A program made the position numbers and the translations under genes. From Euborellia annulipes (taxonomy: Eukaryota; Arthropoda; Insecta; Dermaptera; Anisolabididae), in assembly GCA_023213315.1 (NCBI GenBank), contig JAKCPI010001950.1:16883-80882 (forward strand): a DNA stretch of 64,000 bases, in the 5' to 3' direction. Positions within the stretch are counted from its first letter, which is position 1. Every line of letters starts with the position of its first letter. Positions 1 through 10,632 of the stretch are shown here, piece after piece. The notes below the pieces were generated by a model that was not told the DNA's origin, ran no database searches, and was given only the letters and a program-made list of their open reading frames with translations.

Positions 1-16
1 TGTGGCTGTGAGATAT

Positions 17-241
17 CAGTAAGTGAGGTTTGGAGGACAGCAGCCAGGAAGGTAGCCTCTATTTAATGAAACAGACTCCTTTAACAAAACGTTTCGGCTA
101 ATTTTAATTGCGCCATCTTTTATACAGCTACAACAACTGAAGATGGCGCAATAAAAATTAGCCGAAACGTTTTGTTAAAGGAGTCTGTTTCATTAAATAG
201 AGGCTACCTTCCGGCTGCTGTCCTCCAAACCTCACTTACTG
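17..241. repeat. Inverted-repeat insert with hammerhead-like motif
   Basis: Two arms of about 100 bp (starting CAGTAAGTGAGG and ending with its complement) surround a short loop near 110-135. On the + strand at 137-170 the right arm carries CTGAAGAT, then a GGC...GCC hairpin, then GAAACGT; the left arm has the complementary GCCGAAACG part but a degraded CTGAAGAT. The same motif occurs in other inverted-repeat inserts in this window. No ORF. The left edge is too close to the window end to test for a target duplication. Confidence 0.75.
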
Positions 242-268
242 GCAAAGAAAATTTTTTTTTTTTTTTTT

Positions 269-511
269 AAACATTCACACTTTTTTCTCATTCACACTCA
301 CATTCACACAGTCTTTTCGGCAACTTAGGCCATATAAGACTTTGACGATAACCGTTGTAGAGAATATATCTATTGTGGGGTCAGGCATTTCTATTTAAGC
401 CATCTGGTATCCAAATGGCTTAAATAAAATCATCGGACTGCCTGGGTCCGAACCCGCGACGTTTGGTATAGGAGGGAGGCGCGCTACTTACTACGCCAAA
501 CCCGGGGGCGG
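269..511 (-). mobile_element. tRNA-derived SINE (family A), full length
   Basis: Read on the minus strand: a tRNA-like head with A-box-like and B-box-like (GGTTCGGACCC type) promoter words, the body phrase CCGATGATTTTATTTAAGCC, an internal palindrome around CCATTTGGATACC, the tail phrase GCCGAAAAGACTG, a GTGAGTGTGAATG stretch and a terminal poly(A), seen here as poly(T). About a dozen full or partial copies occur in the window, so this is a SINE and not a tRNA gene. Confidence 0.8.
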
Positions 512-514
512 CAA

Positions 515-541
515 AGAAAATTATTATTATTATTATTATTC
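515..541. repeat. ATT microsatellite
   Basis: About eight ATT units next to the SINE head, at the edge of the composite fold-back element. Confidence 0.8.
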
Positions 542-829
542 GATTCTAATCCAGAGCCTGCTTGACGATTTGTTTACATTCATGGAATACACAAATGAAA
601 AGAATACATAAATATTTCTCTATACATTTCCTATGGGAGAAATCGTAACTAAAAATTAATAACTCAAAAAGTTATAGGAATTTCGGGATGAAAATAATTT
701 TCCTGTAATCCCGAGAAGGTCCTCTTTATCCATATAAAATTTCATTTCAAAATTCCAACGGGAAGTTGCCTAAATAGAGTGTGACATACAGACAGACGGA
801 CATTAGCGAATTATATATATATATAGACT

Positions 830-1414
830 AGAACAGGTATTTTTAAGAAGAAACAAAGTGGTACCCTTTTTTTTTTTGACGCGCCGTGTATTTTTGTAAT
901 TGAGTATTCCAGCAAAAAAAAAAAAATTGTATATACCAGGTAAAAGTTTTTTATACTTGGGATTTTTTTTTAATCAATTAAACTTCCCCTTTGTGTGTGT
1001 TTGTTGATAAACAAATAGTGGGGGAGTTTGGCGTTCAATTTGTAAGGGAGGGGGGTGGGTGGGGAGGGGGCTGTGTATCAATTACCAGCTACTGGCCAGC
1101 CAGCCAGTGCATTGTTGTCTATTTCATCTCTCTCTAATCACTCGTGTCCCAATTTCCATCTTACAATAAACCGTCGGCCTCATCATCATCATCATCATCA
1201 TATTTGCATGATTGTTTGCCTATGCCGATGCAATCTCTAACAAATGCTGGTCAAAAGACTTTTTATATTCAGTTTTGCATGATAATAAAGATAGAGCAAA
1301 TTTATTGTTGATGTAAAGGGGATCATGTTTTATGGGAATTTGGAATGATAACTTTTTGCACTAATATATGGGGGTAGGAATATGAGGAAGTTTGTTCCAA
1401 TTGTGTGTCATAAA
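830..1414. other. Low-complexity non-coding stretch
   Basis: AT-rich DNA with poly(T)/poly(A) runs, a G-rich run near 1045-1070 and a CAT microsatellite at 1181-1201. No gene-like signal. The ORF through this stretch encodes low-complexity sequence only. Confidence 0.6.
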
Positions 1415-1826
1415 AAGTATGCCCAAATATAAAGTAATTCAAAAATTTGCCAAAAGATGTCAGAATGGTAGATAATAATATTTAATGCGTTTGGTTGATT
1501 TTCATTGATCTTTTAACAATAAATACTTTATAAATGTTATTAGGCCTATATTTATGTATATATTATAAAAGCATAAAAATATATTAATATAGGCCATTAG
1601 GGGATCGGCTGTTAGACTAGCCTGCCATCTATTGAAAGAATGCTGAACTAATTTGGCAGTTGATTTTTAAATAAATCATCTAAGCTTATTTTAAAAATTT
1701 CTGAATTAATATGTGATTAATAATAACAATAAATTCATTTTTAAATTTAAAAAAAAATTAAAGATTATTGGAAGCTAGTTTTTTTTTAAGTACGTTTAGA
1801 CGTCGCTCCTGTACCCCCTTAATCTG
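1415..1826 (+). repeat. Interspersed repeat family D, internally deleted copy
   Basis: Shares ordered sequence with 30888-31441 (same strand) and 20553-21108 (opposite strand), from ATGCCCAAATAT to CGTTTAGACGTCGCTCCTG. Compared with those copies it lacks about 150 bp just before the distal end. Non-coding. Confidence 0.75.
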
Positions 1827-3349
1827 TTCTGCTAATCGAAAATTATCATTGTATTTATTATTAAAATAATATTATTTTGTATATATGATAGTTAAATGTA
1901 AATTAATAAATAAATAAACTCGGTTATTTGTTACAAAGTTTTTTTATTAAAATTTATTCAAGTGTTAAATGAATTTTAACATTCCCTACATGTTTCAACT
2001 AGAGCCTACAGTACAAATTTAGAAGCAAATATTATTTTATTTATGTATTTTATAAATATAAATGGAGAAAAAAAGAAAATTTAATTAAATCTTTATTATT
2101 TTTCATTTGCGATTATTAATTCCCTTTAATTTTTGCATAAGGGGAGAGAGAGATAGAACCCAATGCTTATAGTCCAAGAGCCCAGAGCCCCCAGACAATA
2201 CTCATTTTCTCACAAATAAAATGTATGGGATAAAGTAGTGTTAGTTCGTAATTTGAGTGTAAGCATATTTGCAAATTTGGGGCGTGGGCCAATTTATAGG
2301 TAACCAAGTGCCAAACATGGGTAAAAATAGTACTAATTATACTTATTTTCTCATTCTTGATTTTTACGTATATTTATAGAGAATATTGTTAAAAGTTAAT
2401 AATCAATACTGCCAGACACTTACCATGGGCCATAACTCTTGCCAGACGCTTCAAAGTTACCAAAAAAAGTATGAAACTATACTCATTTTCTCATTCTTGA
2501 TTTTTATATATGATATTCAGGGAACCATTTCAAAACTATTTGTAAGCTGCCAGACCAATCGGTTGGGCCAAACATCCCGCCAGACACACCTAAAGTGTCG
2601 CTATTCATGTGTTAAAGATAGGGAAAAACAATACTACCTTTTCTCAAAGTCTCAGAGCTGATTTTTATGTATGTTTTAGAGAATATTGTTAAAAATTAAT
2701 AATCAATACTGCCAGACACTTACTATCGGCCATAACTCTTGCCAGACGCTTCAAAGCTCCCGAAAAGATGATCTAACTTTACTTATATTCTCATTCTTGA
2801 TTTTTATATTTGATATTCAGAAAACTATTTTAAGACTATTTGTAAGCTGCCAGACCAATCGGTTGGGCCAAACTTCCCGCCAGACATAGATAAAGTGTCG
2901 CTAAACGTCTGAGCGCGAGCATATTCATATTTCATATCTTTTTAATGAAAGGTCATTTTATTTATACGTCCAATTCAATTCAAAAATATTCCTGTTTTTT
3001 TACTTATTATTAAAAACCAATAAACTACTATTTTATTGCTGTTCGTTTGTTCATAATTTTCATTAAGAGTTCAAAAGTATTAATATTTTATTATTCTTTA
3101 ATTAACGTTTTAAATGAGCGTTAAAAATTACTTATTTTTACTGAAGCTTTCCATTAGACCATTATTAACATAAATTTTATAAAGCTATGTATGTTATAAA
3201 GTTATCCACATATCCTGCTCGTGCTCAGACGTCTAGCGACACTTTATCTATGTCTGGCGGGAAGTTTGGCCCAACCGATTGGTCTGGCAGCTTACAAATA
3301 GTCTTAAAATAGTTTTCTGAATATCAAATATAAAAATCAAGAATGAGAA

Positions 3350-6282
3350 CAAAGGCGTACCGAGGCAGTTGGGGGCCTGGGGCGGCACTAGAAGAGGGGG
3401 CCTTATATTGAATTTTTTTTTTTTGGGGGGTGCTCAACTTTAAATATCCCTCTCCTCCATACACAAAAAGTATTTTTAAAATACCGTATATCCCTGAACC
3501 CCAAGGGCCCCGGGGCCTCTCAAAGGGAAATTTTTATTAAATTTTGTTTTTACCTGAGCCCTGAGGGCCCCGGGGCCTCTCAAAGAGAAATTTTTATTAA
3601 ATTTTGTTTTTACATGAGCCCTGAGGGCCCCGGGGCCTCTCAAAGAGAAATTTTCATTAAATTTTGTTTTTATTTGAGCCCTGAAGGCCCCGGGGCCTCT
3701 CAAAGAGAAATTTTCATTAAATTTTCTTTTTTTTATCTAAATTTTCCCATTTTTACTTGAGCCCTGAGGGCCCCGGGGCCTCTCAAAGAGAAATTTTTAT
3801 TAAATTTTGTTTTTACATGAGCCCTGAGGGCCCCGGGGCCTCTCAAAGAGAAATTTTCATTAAATTTTGTTTTTATTTGAGCCCTGAGGGCCCCGGGGCC
3901 TCTCAAAGAGAAATTTTCATTAAATTTTCTTTTTTTTATCTAAATTTTCCCATTTTTACTTGAGCCCTGAGGGCCCCGGGGCCTCTCAAAGAGAAATTTT
4001 CATTAAATTTTGTTTTTATTTGAGCCCTGAGGGCCCCGGGGCTTCTCAAAGAGAAATTTTCATTAAATTTTCTTTTTTTTATCTAAATTTTCCCATTTTT
4101 ATTTGAGCCCTGAGGGCCCCGGGGCCTCTCAAAGAGAAATTTTCATTAAATTTTCTTTTTTTTATCTAAATTTTCCCATTTTTACTTGAGCCCTGAGGGC
4201 CCCGGGGCCTCTCAAAGAGAAATTTTCATTAAATTTTCTTTTTTTTATCTAAATTTTCCCATTTTTATTTGAGCCCTGAGGGCCCCGGGGCCTCTCAAAG
4301 AGAAATTTTCATTAAATTTTCTTTTTTTTATCTAAATTTTCCCATTTTTACTTGAGCCCTGAGGGCCCCGGGGCCTCTCAAAGAGAAATTTTCATTAAAT
4401 TTTGTTTTTATTTGAGCCCTGAGGGCCCCGGGGCCTCTCAAAGAGAAATTTTCATTAAATTTTCTTTTTTTTATCTTAATTTTCCCATTTTTATTTGAGC
4501 CCTGAGGGCCCCGGGGCCTCTCAAAGAGAAATTTTCATTAAATTTTCTTTTTTTTATCTTAATTTTCCCATTTTTATTTGAGCCCTGAGGGCCCCGGGGC
4601 CTCTCAAAGAGAAATTTTCATTAAATTTTGTTTTTACTTGAGCCCCAAGGGCCCCGGGGCCTCTCAAAGAGAAATTTTCATTAAATTTTCTTTTTTTATC
4701 TAAATTTTCCCATTTTTACTTGAGCCCTGAGGGCCCCGGGGCCTCTCAAAGAGAAATTTTCATTAAATTTTGTTTTTACTTGAGCCCCAAGGGCCCCGGG
4801 GCCTCTCAAAGAGAAATTTTCATTAAATTTTCTTTTTTTTATCTAAATTTTCCCATTTTTACTTGAGCCCTGAGGGCCCCGGGGCCTCTCAAAGAGAAAT
4901 TTTTATTAAATTTTGTTTTTACATGAGCCCTGAGGGCCCCGGGGCCACTCAAAGAGAAATTTTCATTAAATTTTCTTTTTTTTATCTAAATTTTCCCATT
5001 TTTACTTGAGCCCTGAGGGCCCCGGGGCCTCTCAAAGAGAAATTTTCATTAAATTTTGTTTTTATTTGAGCCCTGAGGGCCCCGGGGCCTCTCAAAGAGA
5101 AATTTTCATTAAATTTTCTTTTTTTATCTAAATTTTCCCATTTTTACTTGAGCCCTGAGGGCCCCGGGGCCTCTCAAAGAGAAATTTTCATTAAATTTTG
5201 TTTTTATTTGAGCCCTGAGGGCCCCGGGGCCTCTCAAAGAGAAATTTTCATTAAATTTTCTTTTTTTTATCTTAATTTTCCCATTTTTATTTGAGCCCTG
5301 AGGGCCCCGGGGCCTCTCAAAGAGAAATTTTCATTAAATTTTGTTTTTACTTGAGCCCCAAGGGCCCCGGGGCCTCTCAAAGAGAAATTTTCATTAAATT
5401 TTCTTTTTTTTATCTTAATTTTCCCATTTTTATTTGAGCCCTGAGGGCCCCGGGGCCTCTCAAAGAGAAATTTTCATTAAATTTTGTTTTTACTTGAGCC
5501 CCAAGGGCCCCGGGGCCTCTCAAAGAGAAATTTTCATTAAATTTTCTTTTTTTTATCTAAATTTTCCCATTTTTACTTGAGCCCTGAGGGCCCCGGGGCC
5601 TCTCAAAGGGAAATTTTCATTAAATTTTCTTTTTTTTATCTAAATTTTCCCATTTTTATTTGAGCCCTGAGGGCCCCGGGGCCTCTCAAAGAGAAATTTT
5701 CATTAAATTTTCTTTTTTTTATCTAAATTTTCCCATTTTTACTTGAGCCCTGAGGGCCCCGGGGCCTCTCAAAGAGAAATTTTCATTAAATTTTGTTTTT
5801 ATTTGAGCCCTGAGGGCCCCGGGGCCTCTCAAAGGGAAATTTTCATTAAATTTTGTTTTTATTTGAGCCCTGAGGGCCCCAGGGCCTCTCAAAGGGAAAT
5901 TTTTATTAAATTTTCTTTTTTTTATCTAAATTTTCCCATTTATACTTGAGCCCTGAAGGCCCCGGGGCCTTTCAAAGAGAAATTTTCATTAAATTTGGTT
6001 TTTACTTGTGCCCCAAGGGCCCCGGGGCCTCTCAAAGGAAAATTTTCATTAAATTTTGTTTTTACTTGAGCCCCAAGGGCCCCGGGGCCTCTCAAAGGGA
6101 AATTTTTATTAAATTTTCTTTTTTTTTATCTAAATTTTCCCATTTTTACTTGAGCCCTGAGGGCCCCGGGGCCTTTCAAAGAGAAATTTTCATTAAATTT
6201 TTTTTTTATAAATATATGGGGGCCTATGCCGGCTCGGGGCCTGGGGCGGACCGCCCCCCTCGCCCCCCTCGGTACGCCACTG
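3350..6282. mobile_element. Non-autonomous hAT-like element with tandem array, TSD AATGAGAA
   Basis: Perfect 8-bp target duplications AATGAGAA lie at 3342-3349 and 6283-6290. The termini are inverted repeats (left CAAAGGCGTACCGAGG; right, on the complement, CAGTGGCGTACCGAGG), followed by G/C-rich subterminal sequence. An 8-bp duplication with a CAGTGGCGTA-type terminus fits the hAT superfamily. There is no transposase. The interior is almost wholly the tandem array at 3481-6210. Confidence 0.88.
3481..6210. repeat. Tandem array, about 38 units of 60 or about 83 bp
   Basis: Each unit has the core GAGGGCCCCGGGGCCTCTC, then AAAGAGAAATTTTCATTAAA and a T-rich spacer. Two spacer lengths alternate: a short one (TTTTGTTTTTATT) giving 60-bp units, and a longer one containing TATCTAAATTTTCCCA giving about 83 bp. 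Units differ by few substitutions, so amplification is recent or homogenised. The apparent protein repeats (SPEGPGASQREIFIKF) come from the repeat and are not a gene. Confidence 0.93.
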
Positions 6283-7250
6283 AATGAGAATATAAGTAAA
6301 GTTAGATCATCTTTTCGGGAGCTTTGAAGCGTCTGGCAAGAGTTATGGCCGATAGTAAGTGTCTGGCAGTATTGATTATTAACTTTTAACAATATTCTCT
6401 ATAAATATACGTAAAAATCAAGAATGAGAAAATAAGTATAATTAGTACTATTTTTACCCATGTTTGGCACTTGGTTACCTATAAATTGGCCCACGCCCCA
6501 AATTTGCAAATATGCTTACACTCAAATTACGAACTAACACTACTTTATCCCATACATTTTATTTGTGAGAAAATGAGTATTGTCTGGGGGCTCTGGGCTC
6601 TCTCTCTATTACCAATGGGTAAACTTTTGAATTTTTTGAGCCTCCCCGTTTGGGGATTTGAGGACATGAATATTTTTACTTTAAACCAATATTATTTTTT
6701 AATCTATACCTATAATTCGCTAATGTCCGTCTGTCTGTCACGCTCTATTAGACCAACTTCCTGTTGGAATTTTGAAACGAAATTTTATGTGCTTAAAGAG
6801 GACCTTCTCGGGATTACAAGAAAATTATTTTCATCCCGAAATTCCTATAACTTTTTGAGTTATTAATTCTTAAAGTTACGATTTCTCCCATAGGAAATGT
6901 ATAGAGAAATATTTATGTATTCTTTTCATTTGTGTATTTTATGAATGTAAACAAATCCTCAAGCAGGCACTGAATTGGAATATAGTAATGTTATTTATTT
7001 TCCATAATTAAGAAAAGGCTCTGGCAAGAAGAATGAACAACAGCCACCAAGATCAACGTTGTTAAGCGACGCCAAGCTGTGCTGAAAATCGGGATAGGTG
7101 GCCCCCGAAAAACAAGACCGTTGAACGCCCGCCGGAAGCCATCGATATATTGTATTTAATAAATTTACATAATAAATTTATAAAGTCAAATGGCCTCAGC
7201 AGCCGAAATGACTTTTTTATCAAAAAGAAAAAGAAAAGAAAGAAAAGGCT

Positions 7251-7356
7251 CTCGGGCTTGGTGTGGTTGGTAGCGCCAAGAGTTGGTATACCAAGAGTCG
7301 CCGGTTTGAATCCCAGGCAGTCCGATGATTTTATTTAAGCCATTTGGATACCAAAA
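7251..7356 (+). mobile_element. SINE family A, 5' part
   Basis: tRNA-like head with B-box-like GGTTTGAATCCC, then CAGGCAGTCCGATGATTTTA and TAAGCCATTTGGATACC, where it stops. The 60 bp upstream contain a GGCCTCAGCAGCCGAAA phrase that resembles the tail of another copy. Confidence 0.7.
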
Positions 7357-8034
7357 AATTTTCATGGAATATTTTCGCCAACTTCTCTAAATTATTTTAA
7401 AAATAAAATAAATTACGCTATCCGGGGAGAAAATTTTCATTTCGAAATTACAACGTTGGAAAAGAGAGATCACGCACTTACTCTGAAACTAAACGACGGA
7501 TTTTCATGGGCGATTTAAGGCTATCAAAAAAATTCATTTAGGATGTCTTTTAAATAATTAAAATTAATTTTGAGACTAAACGCAAGATTCACTTTGACAA
7601 TGACCTGTCGAGGGAGGGAAGCTCTCCCCCCCCCACGTGGTTTTCCATAAAAGAATAATTGTAAATGTGGTTGAATATTAAGGCAAAGGTAACAAATCAT
7701 TCCCAAGTGTGTGTGTGTGTGTGTGTTTGTCAAAAGGCTTGATCAATATGCCAGGCCACGCGACCAGCCCGCCCACACGCCAGTTATACGTTATAAGCTG
7801 TATTAAATTCACACAACGCTTAGCTTTTTATTTCCATTAGAGAATGTACAAGTAATGGAAATGCCAGAAGTATTCGTGCAAATAGAATTTAAGGATTTAC
7901 TTGTCAAGATGTAAAAAAAATACCCCGTGGTATCAGATTTGAAATTCATATTAATATTTAAGACATTTTCAATTTATAGAGAAGAGGTGCTACGTGATTT
8001 TTTATAAAAGAAAAGAACAAATTTCAAGAAAGAA
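7357..8034. other. No gene seen
   Basis: AT-rich DNA with a TG microsatellite at about 7708-7727 and a short C-rich run near 7627. I see no repeat family or coding signal that I can name. Confidence 0.5.
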
Positions 8035-8345
8035 AAGAGTAGAAGATTGAAATTTTATATTTAAGTTAGGTACCTCCTTTGGACGAAATATGAATCTTTT
8101 AATAAAAACCGTCCAAAGAGTACTAGTACTCTACTGATGTACTTTTTCAGTTTTTTTCCGATTTTCTCAAAATTCGCTCGAAAATTCAAAAATCAATCAT
8201 TTTTTAGATGCTCTTTAAAATATAAATTCTCATTTTGCCCTTTCGACAACTAAATCTCAACACAAAAAATCTGGTGTGACAAGCACAGAACACAACTTTC
8301 AATTTCCGAAGGGTTGTGCGACCATCACACCAGAATTTTTCTTTC
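8035..8345 (+). mobile_element. R1 element (hairpin-ended), distal part
   Basis: R1 is my label for the dominant repeat. This copy runs from the TTGAAATTTTATATTTAAGT module through GTACTAGTACT-like and TTTAGATG modules, with an internal deletion, to the terminal hairpin (CTGGTGTGAC ... ATCACACCAG) at 8268-8335. Confidence 0.75.
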
Positions 8346-8684
8346 TCTTATTTATTTTTAAATTGAGAGCTTTTAAAGGAAGGAGTGAAAATTTAAATTG
8401 CATTGTGTAGATCAGTGATTCCCAACCTGGGGGAGATTTGGATTATCAGGGGGGGCAATAAATAAGTGGGGGGGCGATGAGTATTCAAATTGGGAAAAAT
8501 TATTAGAGTTTTCTAAAATATAAAAGAACAAAAATCAAAGAGAAAAATACCTCAGGAACTTGATTCATTTTTTTAACTTTGAAATAAAGTAGCCTTTTTT
8601 TTCTTGTTTTAAATCATTTTTTGTACGTAAATGCAAATCACAGAACCCATGAATTTGAATCATTTTGAACCATGTTAATTTGTA

Positions 8685-8881
8685 CAGTGAGCGCCACTAT
8701 TAAGTCCACACCTGATAGCTTTGGCTTATATGGTGTATAGTGAAATAATTTTAACGACCGAAAAGGTAAAACGTAAAATCTGGTACAGATGATTTTATTT
8801 TACCTTTTCAAATTATTTCATCATTTACCATATACTTAAGGCTAAAACTATCAGGTGGGGAGTTAATTGTGGCGCTCACTG
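8685..8881. mobile_element. TA-flanked palindromic MITE (Tc1/mariner-like)
   Basis: Termini CAGTGAGCGCCAC and GTGGCGCTCACTG are exact inverses and are flanked by TA on both sides (8683-8684, 8882-8883). The two halves form an imperfect hairpin. CAGTG ends with a TA duplication fit Tc1/mariner-derived MITEs. Confidence 0.85.
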
Positions 8882-8889
8882 TACAGCAG

Positions 8890-9580
8890 GTATATTTCTG
8901 ACGATAGATCAGAATTTCCACTGCAGAACTCTGACAAAAAAGAAATTAACTCGGCCTGTTATAAAATGAGACAACTTAAATGCCTTCTTGAGTCTCATCA
9001 ACTAAGGCCTTTCTACTTCGCCGAGATCGAGTCAAGAATAAGGTATGGTATCACTCTGTGGTTCTTCGAGGGCTGCTGTGAAGGTTCTAACGTCCCAGAA
9101 ACAGGCTGTCAGATGTCTGGCTGCAAAATAACCTTCAAGAAGTTGGGTCTTCTGACCGTAACATTTTGGAAATGAGCCTAAGAACTTTTAAATCTCAAAA
9201 TTCAAGAATTTAAGATCCAATTCTTCAACACTAGAAGGCGGGATGACATTAAAATGGAGAGAAGTAGCCTGGTGGTGGGGGAGAAATCTCACAGGATCTT
9301 TAATGCTCTTCCCAAAGAATTAAAATCGGCAAAAAATATAGTTGGGTTTAAGAAAAAATTAAAGAAGATGCTTCAAGAAAATTCTATATACTCAATAGAA
9401 GAATTCTTCTCACTCAAGACAATTTAATGCTGTGTTCTTCTGTGATTGTTGTAATTTCATGTATATGTTTTTTATTTTATGTGTGTAGACCTAAAGGTAA
9501 TAACCTTCAAGAAGTTGGGTCTTCTGACCACTTTCGAGTGTCTATGGAAGAAATAAATAAATAATAATAATAAAATGCAT
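8890..9580 (+). pseudogene. Dead non-LTR retrotransposon, 3' end of RT ORF and 3' UTR
   Basis: Conceptual translation from about 8905 gives KEINSACYKMRQLKCLLES, then RPFYFAEIESRIRYGITLW, which resembles the C-terminal part of Jockey/CR1-type reverse transcriptases. A frameshift near 9090 moves the reading to SQKQAVRCLAAK and then back to TFKKLGLLTVT. A further stretch at 9249-9427 (VGEKSHRIFNALPKELKSAK, then FKKKLKKMLQE and a stop) matches the usual C-terminal tail. The 3' end is an AATAAATAA-type repeat near 9550-9570. Multiple frameshifts make it non-functional. Confidence 0.75.
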
Positions 9581-9784
9581 AAATTAATAGCCTACTAGAG
9601 CTTAGAGTGAAGAGATAAAACTGCTTTGGTTGTTTTTATATACGGAAATAAAATTATTTAAAATAATAAAACTGCTTTACTTCAAATTAAAATCAGGCAT
9701 ACAATGAAAATGAAAAGGGGGCGATAGGTGTTAGACAGAAAGGGGCGAGCAAAAAAGGTTAGGAACCACTGGTTTAATAAACAC

Positions 9785-10284
9785 GTAAAAAAAAAGAACA
9801 GGGTTGCAACGAAAATCGTTAGAGAGATGATTCTATTATATCCTAGAAAACGATGTTTATGTTAATGGAGGTGTTTTGTTTTGTTGGTTGATCCCCCGGC
9901 CACAAGTTTCCCAAGGGGGATGTGATGTCACCCACCCCACCCGACGACACACATCCCCCCCCTCTCTCTCTCTCTCTCACACACACACATACATATAAAT
10001 ATACGTAAATCTATTTCCTCAATTCAACATGCATACTACGGTGGATTTTTTCACCAATATAAATATCCCACGTAATATCAATATCTCTTTTGGCTGAACA
10101 AATAAAAAAAAAAGACGTTCACTAAGAGAAAAAAATATATTTTTTTTTAAAGATAAACAAATATAAAGAAGAAATTCAATAATCCCAAAGGGAAGAGGAA
10201 TTTAAAGGAGATGTAGATAAAGGGAGGGAGGAATAATAAAATCAATCATAGGCAAAGAAATAAAAATATAATCTTGAAAATATA
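9785..10284. other. Non-coding, microsatellite-bearing
   Basis: Contains a CT/CA microsatellite at about 9960-9992 and A/T runs. No gene or named repeat recognised. Confidence 0.5.
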
Positions 10285-10537
10285 AAATATCTGGTGTGAC
10301 ATGCACAGAACGCAACACAACCAAAGGAAAGTTGTGTTCTGTGCTTGTCACACCAGTTTTTTGTGTCGACATAAATTTACATTGTTAGTTTAAGTCGTTA
10401 TATTAGAATACAAGAAAAATATTCATATTTAGTTACCATGGCTCTTATCTTTCCTATTAAGTACAAAAGTAAAGTGTACTTCATAAGATTTCAATGCCAA
10501 AAGGAGAATATACATTTTAAAGAGTATCTAAATTTTT
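10285..10537 (-). mobile_element. R1 element, hairpin end plus proximal module
   Basis: Hairpin CTGGTGTGACATGC ... CTTGTCACACCAG at 10291-10358, then TGTGTCGACAT, a degraded RFX-like site (GTTACCATGGCT) at about 10432, and CATTTTAAAGAGTATCTAAA. Truncated by SINE sequence at 10538. Confidence 0.75.
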
Positions 10538-10632
10538 TTAACACACTTTTTTCCCATTCACACACGCATACACACAGTCTTTTCGGCAACTTAGGCCATT
10601 TAAGACTTAAGATACTCGTTATTATGAATATA
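10538..10632 (-). mobile_element. SINE family A tail, interrupted at 10632
   Basis: Poly(T) side, CCCATTCACACACG, AGTCTTTTCGGCAACTTAGG, then TTATTATGAATATA. The SINE appears to be interrupted here by the inserts at 10633-11219 and 11235-11884, since GTTATAATGAATATA recurs at 11220-11234. Confidence 0.7.

Larger units (their letters stand above)
2140..6620. repeat. Inner inverted repeat, split by a hAT-like element
   Basis: The left arm (2140-2930) matches the reverse complement of the right arm (3205-3349 joined to 6283-6620). The left arm holds a tandem duplication of a roughly 300-bp unit (2371-2660 and 2673-2900, each with ATCAATACTGCCAGACAC and CCAGACCAATCGGTTGGGCC), whereas the right arm has one unit. 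The right arm was interrupted at 3349/6283 by the element at 3350-6282. ORFs here are by-products of the repeat. Confidence 0.8.
548..6985. repeat. Composite fold-back element, outer arms 548-826 and 6712-6985
   Basis: The left segment (from CCTGCTTGACGATTTG through CCCATAGG-type sequence to ACAGACAGACGGACATTAGC) is repeated in reverse complement at 6712-6985. A related single copy lies at 41790-41990, and a more distant one near 14880-15050 has the same GTCTGTCCGTCTGTCAC core. The left interior is longer than the right because about 1.2 kb, including another repeat at 1415-1826, separates the outer and inner arms on the left only. No coding capacity seen. Confidence 0.7.
8413..9771. mobile_element. 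hAT-like MITE shell containing nested insertions
   Basis: Termini are CAGTGATTCCCAACC at 8413 and its counterpart GGTTAGGAACCACTG ending at 9771, a classic hAT/Charlie-type end. Subterminal regions are G-rich (GGGGGGGCAATAAATA; AAAAGGGGGCGATAGG). The flanking 8-mers (GTGTAGAT and GTTTAATA) no longer match well, so it is old or the ends are misjudged. It encloses the MITE at 8685-8881 and the non-LTR fragment at 8890-9580. Confidence 0.65.

Noticed and set aside
3481..6210. Regular repeats with similar spacers, resembling a CRISPR array; also apparent repeat proteins
   Set aside because: The spacers are near-identical AT tracts, not unique sequence, there are no cas genes, and the host is eukaryotic. 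The ORFs read the same satellite unit on both strands.
6471..6866. 131-codon ORF
   Set aside because: It spans the arms of the fold-back repeat, the left-arm counterpart is not open in the same way, and it has no domain.
7020..7140. Possible exon or retro-copy (balanced composition around CGACGCCAAGCTGTGCTG)
   Set aside because: No frame is open through it, with stops in all three plus-strand frames, and I recognise no similarity.
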